Assembly (NCBI GenBank): GCA_023394965.1
Contig: JAEWZX010000010.1
Span: forward strand, 1-45,619
From: Pseudomonadota bacterium
Lineage (GTDB): Bacteria > Pseudomonadota > Alphaproteobacteria > Sphingomonadales > Sphingomonadaceae
Length of the DNA: 45,619 bases
Direction of reading: 5' to 3'
Each line of letters starts with the position of its first letter. Within the stretch, counting starts at the first letter, position 1. Positions 40,934 through 45,619 of the stretch are shown here, piece after piece. The notes under the pieces were generated by a model. That model ran no database searches. It was not told the DNA's origin and saw only the letters and a list, made by a program, of their open reading frames with translations. Position numbers and translations under genes: made by a program.

Positions 40934-41218
40934 ATGGATGCTGATCTGTTAAGGGGAATTGCTGCCGCTTGCTCGGTGGCAGGATCGCTGCTGCTCGCTT
41001 GGCGAGTGACGGGCATACTTAAGGCGCTTGGTTCGGTCGCGAGTATGCACGAAAGCAACATCATGGAGTTGTCGAAGCTGCACGGCGATATTGTTATCGC
41101 CCGTGGCTCTACAAAATGGATAGAGAAAGCTCAGAAGATTTGGCTTTTAGTTTTAGGATTTTTGCTTTCCATCATTGGTGGCATCCTTCAATTCGTGGCC
41201 AGCTTCTGGGGAACGTGA
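40934..41218 (+). CDS. Small membrane protein of the element, unknown function
   Basis: ATG 40934 is preceded by GGAGGG (40920-40925) and opens a 94-residue protein. It begins MDADLLRGIAAACSVAGSLL with a first hydrophobic helix, has a middle amphipathic region (HESNIMELSKLHGDIVIARG), and a second helix (IWLLVLGFLLSIIGGILQFV). The gene is lower in GC than its neighbours and is transcribed opposite to them. I do not recognise a family. Two-helix proteins of this sort in mobile elements are often holin-like, surface-exclusion or defence-linked, but I claim none of these. Confidence 0.65.
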   Translation: MDADLLRGIAAACSVAGSLLLAWRVTGILKALGSVASMHESNIMELSKLHGDIVIARGSTKWIEKAQKIWLLVLGFLLSIIGGILQFVASFWGT

Positions 41219-41265
41219 GCGAGAGCCGGTCAGCCCACTGCTACACCGTTCCGTAAGTTAGCCAC

Positions 41266-41499
41266 TTAGTTCGCCGATGCACTTCGTACCCGCCGGGCCT
41301 TGGCGAAACCGCGATCCGTGGCGATGAACCGCTCCAGCATGGGCACGATCAGCCTGACGGGGTCGGCGGCGGGCTGGCCGCTCTCGCGTGCCAGCACCTC
41401 GGCATAGGCGACCAGATCGCGGTGAAGCGGCGCGGGCAGCTCCACCGTGACTTTGACGGGCTTGTCGTCGGGCAGCGGGCCAAGTTTCAGCTTGGTCAT
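41266..41499 (-). CDS. DUF2274 family protein
   Basis: This 77-residue protein starts MTKLKLGPLPDDKPVKVTVE and continues LPAPLHRDLVAYAEVLARES and RLIVPMLERFIATDRGFAKA. This is the DUF2274 pattern (PF10038), resembling a ribbon-helix-helix protein, and is regularly found at the end of trb operons. It starts 2 nt after the trbI stop, so it is translationally coupled. A DNA-binding or regulatory role is suspected from the fold. Confidence 0.85.
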   Translation of the reverse strand: MTKLKLGPLPDDKPVKVTVELPAPLHRDLVAYAEVLARESGQPAADPVRLIVPMLERFIATDRGFAKARRVRSASAN

Positions 41500-41501
41500 G
41501 G

Positions 41502-42638
41502 TCAACCTCCGGCCGGCTCGAACACAAGGTCGCGGGTCACGATGATCCTGACCGGGAAACCGGGCCTGATGGTAAGCGTGGGCGCGACATGCAACTGGCG
41601 CTGGACAATCTGCTGGCCTGCCTGATTGACGGTATCCTGCGCCCCGTCGCGGATGGCGCGGATCAGCCGGTCCTCGTCGCTCGTCGCCAGCTCCGTGCCG
41701 ACCGCAAGCAGCGTGGACAGCCCTGCGGCCTTCATCAGATCCCACCAGTGATAATCTACGCCATCCTCAAGCCCGGCGTAGCCGCTGGCGTCCGCGCCCG
41801 GCAGGCGCTCCAGAACGATGGAACGGCCGCCCGGCAGGATCAGGCGATTCCACACCAGCAGGACGCGGCGTTGGCCGAAGGTCACGCCGTCATCGTATTG
41901 GCCGATGATGCGCGTTCCCTGCGGGATCAGCAGCAGCGAGCCCGAAGGGCTGTCATAGACGTTCTCCGTCACCTGCGCGGTGATTTGGCCGGGCAGATCG
42001 GAACGGATGCCGGTGATGAGCGCGGCCGGGATCACGGCACCGGCCTGAAGGATATAGGGCGATGCCGGCGGCGCGACGCGATCCGGCGCGACTGTTTGCC
42101 GGTCCACCGGCCCATTGAGAAACGCCGCGTGGCGGTCCTGTGTCGCGGGCTGCCCGCCGAGGCCAAGCCCGGCAAGGCTGGGCATGGCCGTTCCTGCCAG
42201 CGCTCCCGTGCGTGGGCCGGACTGGAAGAACACATTGCTCAAGCGCGCAGCTTCTTCTTCGGCCATGCGGCGTTCTCCCTCGGGATCGACGGCGGGCGTC
42301 GTCATAACAGGGGGCGCGGCCGGCTGTCCCCGGTTTTGCGCGTCGAGAATGGGTCGGCCCAAATCTCCGGGCAGCGCGGGGCCGAGCACCGGCCCGCTAT
42401 AATCGCTTGGCAGACCGGCGAGGCCGTCCGCCGTGGGGCGGTTCTCGGTCGAATAGAGTTCGTCACCTCCCGGTCCTGCATCGCGGGTCTGGAGCGCATA
42501 GATCAGCGCCCCACCGATGCCGAGAAGCGCAACCGCGCCGACGCCTGCGAGCATTTTGCGGGACAGGCGGGTGACGCGCGGCGGCTCGGCGCGCAGCCGC
42601 ATGGGAGCGGCGGTGTCGGTGCTGGTGGTGTCTGTCAT
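41502..42638 (-). CDS. trbI: Conjugal transfer protein TrbI (VirB10-like)
   Basis: This 378-residue protein has an N-terminal cytoplasmic segment, a transmembrane helix (MLAGVGAVALLGIGGALIYA), a Pro-rich periplasmic linker, and a C-terminal VirB10/TraB domain. That domain contains ILQAGAVIPAALITGIRSDL, LLIPQGTRIIGQYDDGVTFG and RVLLVWNRLILPGGRSIVLE. It connects inner and outer membranes in the type IV secretion channel. Its ATG overlaps the trbG stop by 4 nt (42635-42638). Confidence 0.94.
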   Translation of the reverse strand: MTDTTSTDTAAPMRLRAEPPRVTRLSRKMLAGVGAVALLGIGGALIYALQTRDAGPGGDELYSTENRPTADGLAGLPSDYSGPVLGPALPGDLGRPILDAQNRGQPAAPPVMTTPAVDPEGERRMAEEEAARLSNVFFQSGPRTGALAGTAMPSLAGLGLGGQPATQDRHAAFLNGPVDRQTVAPDRVAPPASPYILQAGAVIPAALITGIRSDLPGQITAQVTENVYDSPSGSLLLIPQGTRIIGQYDDGVTFGQRRVLLVWNRLILPGGRSIVLERLPGADASGYAGLEDGVDYHWWDLMKAAGLSTLLAVGTELATSDEDRLIRAIRDGAQDTVNQAGQQIVQRQLHVAPTLTIRPGFPVRIIVTRDLVFEPAGG

Positions 42639-43636
42639 GACGGGGTGTCTCCGGTCGCGCTGGCGGGCTGCGTGGCGGCGGCCTGTGTCGGGTTGATGCG
42701 GACGATCCTGACGACCTGCTGGCGGTTGCCGCTGCCAAGGCGCAGCTCGGCCGCGCCGAACAGGCGGTCCACGATCAGGACGTTTTGATGGATGCGGGAA
42801 TTGACGATCTGCGGCTCGCCGTTCGTGCCGAGCACGAAGATCGGCGGCATCTCGCCCTGCACGATCCCGGCCGGGAAGACGACATAGATGTGCCGTCCAT
42901 CGTCAAAGACGGAAACCGGCCGCCATGGCGGGCTGTCGCCTTGCACCTGCAAGGCGTAGCGATAGTTCCGCGCAGCCTCGGCCGGGATGATTGGTGCGGC
43001 CGGAACGGTCTGGCGCTGGCCTGCCGGCGGCGCGGGATAGACCCATGCCACGGCGGGCATGTAGAGCGATTCCCGCGCGCGCAGTTCGATCATGTAGGTG
43101 CGCCGGTTGGTGGTGACGACAAGGTTGGTGGAAATATCCGGGCGGGTCGGCTTTACGAGGATATGGACGCGGCGGTTTGCGCCGCTGCCACTCTCGGTAT
43201 CGCCGATGATCCAGCGGGCGGTATCGCCCGCCGCAATCGGCCCCGCACCTGTCAGGCTTTCGCCCGGTTCCAGCGCAATGGTCGTGATCTGCCCGACTGC
43301 GGCATAGACTTGATAGAGCGCGCCTTCCGACCACGGATAAATCTGGATGGCGTTGTAGTAGCCCTCCCGGCGCGGCTCGACGCGGGCGGCTGCGTTTGCG
43401 TTCTCGACGCGGCCGGTCGGCGTGCCTGCGGCGGTGCCGCCCCGCGCCACGGTCCAGGCCGGCGGGACATGCAAAGGCCGGGGCGTCTCGTTGGTGACGG
43501 CCATCTGCACTGTCGGCAGCGGCGGCACGCTGGCGTCATAGCTGAATTGCGGCGTCCGGTTGGTGGCGCATCCTGCGAGCATAGTGGCCGAAAGCAGCAT
43601 GGCCGCGATTGTCGGGGTGCGGGTGATCGTCCTCAT
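42635..43636 (-). CDS. trbG: Conjugal transfer protein TrbG (VirB9-like)
   Basis: This 333-residue lipoprotein has a signal ending LLSATMLAGC (Cys23) and a VirB9/CagX domain. Visible segments are GYYNAIQIYPWSEGALYQVY, TTNRRTYMIELRARESLYMP, NYRYALQVQGDSPPWRPVSV and FDDGRHIYVVFPAGIVQGEM. It forms the outer-membrane core complex with the VirB7- and VirB10-like proteins. The ATG 43636 overlaps the trbF stop by 4 nt; the frame extends upstream to 43798 without support. Confidence 0.94.
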   Translation of the reverse strand: MRTITRTPTIAAMLLSATMLAGCATNRTPQFSYDASVPPLPTVQMAVTNETPRPLHVPPAWTVARGGTAAGTPTGRVENANAAARVEPRREGYYNAIQIYPWSEGALYQVYAAVGQITTIALEPGESLTGAGPIAAGDTARWIIGDTESGSGANRRVHILVKPTRPDISTNLVVTTNRRTYMIELRARESLYMPAVAWVYPAPPAGQRQTVPAAPIIPAEAARNYRYALQVQGDSPPWRPVSVFDDGRHIYVVFPAGIVQGEMPPIFVLGTNGEPQIVNSRIHQNVLIVDRLFGAAELRLGSGNRQQVVRIVRINPTQAAATQPASATGDTPS

Positions 43637-44322
43637 TGGCTCATCTCCCGCGACCATGAAATTGCATTGACGTAGATACCGAGCGGATTGGCGCGCAGGC
43701 GCTCGGCGTCGCGCGGCTGCTGGATGACTATGGTGAGGATGGCCGTCCATCGCTCCGTGGTGGAAAGCTGGCCGTTCTCGAAGTGCCTTTCCGTCCACGC
43801 GACGCGGAAGCTGTTGGGCGAGGCCCGGATGACGCTGGACACCTCGACGGCGATCTGCTGGCGGCCGACCTTGGTGAAGGGGTCATTGGCGCGGGCGTAG
43901 TCGTTCAATGCCGCCGCGCCGCGATCCGTGGTCCACTCATACGCCCGAAGCCAGTTCTGGCGCACTATGATCGCGTCGGCCGGGATCGCGCGCACCTGCT
44001 CAATGAAGCGGCCGAGATGAAAAGCGATCTGCGGATCGGTTGGCCGATAGTCGGCGGCGGCCGGCGCGACGGTTTGCGCCTGACCGAGATTATCTACCTG
44101 CACCACCCAAGGTACCACGGTCCCGCGCGCGGACTGCCACACCAGCGCCGAGGCGAAGCCAGCCGAAAGGATCAGGGAGCCGAAAGCCATGAGCCTCCAG
44201 TTCCTCGCCTGCACGCGGGCCGAGCCGATACGCTCGTCCCACGCCTGCGCGGCCTTCTGATAGGGCGTCTCGGGTTCCGGCGATTTGCCGTAATGGGTGG
44301 CTGGTCGTTTGAAGATGCTCAT
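43633..44322 (-). CDS. trbF: Conjugal transfer protein TrbF (VirB8-like)
   Basis: This 229-residue protein has the TrbF start RPATHYGKSPEPETPYQKAA and AWDERIGSARVQARNWRLMA, one transmembrane helix (FGSLILSAGFASALVWQSAR), and a VirB8-type periplasmic domain. That domain includes IRQNWLRAYEWTTDRGAAAL with V before RQ and FRVAWTERHFENGQLSTTER. VirB8-like proteins nucleate the type IV secretion assembly at the inner membrane. Its start overlaps the trbL stop by 4 nt (44319-44322). Confidence 0.94.
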   Translation of the reverse strand: MSIFKRPATHYGKSPEPETPYQKAAQAWDERIGSARVQARNWRLMAFGSLILSAGFASALVWQSARGTVVPWVVQVDNLGQAQTVAPAAADYRPTDPQIAFHLGRFIEQVRAIPADAIIVRQNWLRAYEWTTDRGAAALNDYARANDPFTKVGRQQIAVEVSSVIRASPNSFRVAWTERHFENGQLSTTERWTAILTIVIQQPRDAERLRANPLGIYVNAISWSREMSQ

Positions 44323-45619
44323 GAGCGGTCACTTTCGGAAAGGTTGACGGAGGAACCGGAGCCGTGGCTGTCACCGGAGCGCACCGCATGGGCGGCCATG
44401 GTCGTGCCGTGGTTCATTGCCTGCGAGCGGCGCATCTGCTGCGCCCATGCGGGCGGGCTGCCGGCTGGGCCGGATGCTGCTGCGGCGGGATCGACGCTCG
44501 CGCCGCCGACCGTGCCCATTGTCGAGCTGCCGCCCGACGCGCCGAATCCGGCTTTCGCACCAGCGGAGAAGCTGGATTTGACGGATTCGCTGGCGCGCGC
44601 GGCGGCGCGTTTGAGGGGCGAGATAGCCGCCGACCCTGCGTCCCGCGCCACACCGCCGAGGCCGGAGGCGACACCGGCCGCACCGGATTGGCCAAGCGAG
44701 CCGACGCTATAGGCGGCGGTCGCCGCGCCCGCGGTGGCCGCACCGCCGCGGACGGCCGCGGCCCCGCCCTTGGCGGCGAGCATGGCCCCGCCGCCAGCGG
44801 CGACGGCTGCACCTGCGACCGCAAGCCCGGTTCCAACGGCAGCACCCGCGCCAAGCTGCGGGCCGCCCGAAACGATGCCGTTGGCGATGCCGGGACCGAA
44901 GATGCCGAGGCCGAGCAGCGACAGGGCTGCCAGCACAATCGCCATGGCGTCGTCGATGGTCGGGGTTGCCCCGCCGAAACCGGCCGTGAATTGGCTGAAC
45001 AGGGTGCTGCCGATGCCGATGATAACGGCGAGGACCAAGACCTTGATGCCGGACGATACTACGTTCCCCAAGACCTTCTCGGCCATGAACGCGGTCTTGC
45101 CGAACAGCCCGAAGGGGATGAGGACGAAGCCGGCGAGCGTGACCAATTTGAACTCGATCAGCGTCACGAAAAGCTGGATGGCGAGGATGAAGAAGGCGAG
45201 CACGACCAGCGCCCATGCGAACAGCAGGCACGCGATCTGGATGAAGTTCTCAAAGAACGCGATCCAGCCCATCAGGTCGGAAATGGAATCGAGCAGGGGG
45301 CGGCCAGCGTCGAGGCCGGTCTGCGCCACGCGGCCCGGCCGCATCAGGTCGGTGACGGAAAAGCCGGTGCCCGACGCCATGAGGCCGAGGCCGGCGAAGC
45401 TCTCGAAAACGATCCGGGCGAGATTGTTCCAATTGCTGATGATGTAGGCGAACACGCCGACGAACAGTGTCTTTTTCACCAGCCGCGCGATTATGTCGTC
45501 ATCCGCGCCCCATGCCCAAAAGAGCGCGGCAAGCGTCACGTCGATGACGATGAGCGTCGTGGCGATGAAGGCGACCTCGCCGCCGAGCAGCCCGAAACCG
45601 CTGTCGATGTAGGAGGTGA
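44319..45619 (-). CDS. trbL: Conjugal transfer protein TrbL (VirB6-like), 5' end outside the window
   Basis: The frame runs unbroken from the window edge to the stop at 44319, so the true start is beyond 45619; a GTG at 45539 is internal. The visible part has several transmembrane segments (FIATTLIVIDVTLAALFWAW, FVGVFAYIISNWNNLARIVF, FVTLIEFKLVTLAGFVLIPF). A long Gly/Ala-rich, low-complexity C-terminal tail follows, ending VNLSESDRS. This is the TrbL/VirB6 architecture. It forms part of the inner-membrane channel of the conjugation system. Gene order trbL-trbF-trbG-trbI is standard. Confidence 0.93.
   Translation of the reverse strand, partial: TSYIDSGFGLLGGEVAFIATTLIVIDVTLAALFWAWGADDDIIARLVKKTLFVGVFAYIISNWNNLARIVFESFAGLGLMASGTGFSVTDLMRPGRVAQTGLDAGRPLLDSISDLMGWIAFFENFIQIACLLFAWALVVLAFFILAIQLFVTLIEFKLVTLAGFVLIPFGLFGKTAFMAEKVLGNVVSSGIKVLVLAVIIGIGSTLFSQFTAGFGGATPTIDDAMAIVLAALSLLGLGIFGPGIANGIVSGGPQLGAGAAVGTGLAVAGAAVAAGGGAMLAAKGGAAAVRGGAATAGAATAAYSVGSLGQSGAAGVASGLGGVARDAGSAAISPLKRAAARASESVKSSFSAGAKAGFGASGGSSTMGTVGGASVDPAAAASGPAGSPPAWAQQMRRSQAMNHGTTMAAHAVRSGDSHGSGSSVNLSESDRS

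Overview
The window reads as alphaproteobacterial, most probably Sphingomonadales near Erythrobacteraceae. The basis is gene content and order: a GcrA regulator, an F1-ATPase zeta-type inhibitor (DUF1476), a carotenoid hydroxylase CrtZ, a TonB-dependent receptor remnant, the order rimP-nusA-ylxR-infB-rbfA-truB-rpsO-pnp, and a trb-type conjugation module. No database search was possible, so the taxonomic call is inference.

Region 1 (1-8.3 kb) is accessory. An IS5-type element (1194-2307, perfect 18-bp inverted ends) separates the 3' half of an NhaC-type antiporter gene from the 3' third of a TonB-dependent receptor gene. Its transposase is broken, and it also encloses a small divergent gene. 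Beyond it lies a glycan-type locus: a GH144/COG5368-like lipoprotein glycosidase on the plus strand, and on the minus strand a LacI regulator followed by two lipoproteins (an alpha/beta hydrolase and an EEP-family phosphohydrolase with an 8-nt overlap). A Nudix hydrolase follows.

Region 2 (8.4-13.7 kb, minus strand) looks like one long operon: leuC, a 52-aa membrane protein, a secreted metallo-beta-lactamase-fold protein, leuD, a quinone oxidoreductase-like MDR, an ATPase zeta inhibitor, bolA and a CGFS glutaredoxin, ending in a strong terminator. Region 3 (13.7-15.8 kb) has a thioesterase, crtZ, a Pmp3-type peptide, a YbaN protein and SufE.

Region 4 (15.8-20.1 kb) is an unusually long phage-shock-protein operon. 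PspF is encoded divergently. A near-perfect sigma-54 promoter (18984-18999) drives a 50-aa membrane peptide, PspA (with an open in-frame upstream extension), PspB, PspC and at least four more small membrane/coiled-coil proteins. These share a degenerate LERIVTDSGY-type motif that also appears at the end of PspC. This expanded array is the most interesting chromosomal feature here.

Region 5 (20.1-33.4 kb) is housekeeping: rimP, nusA, ylxR, infB, a thioesterase and rbfA; then a convergent abgT transporter; then tdk, an M50 protease, truB, rpsO and pnp. Region 6 (33.5-37.8 kb) holds assorted chromosomal genes: a TTG-start membrane protein, a spermidine-synthase-like protein, DUF1993, GcrA, an ABC-2 permease and HspQ.

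Region 7 (38.0 kb to the end) is an integrated conjugative element sitting at the 3' end of tRNA-Ser(CGA). A large serine recombinase ends inside and beyond the tRNA gene on the opposite strand. Upstream of it, and joined by successive ATGA overlaps, are an HTH protein, a TumE-like (DUF6516) putative toxin and an acidic hypothetical protein. A divergent small membrane protein, a DUF2274 gene and trbI, trbG, trbF and a partial trbL follow; the element continues past the right edge.
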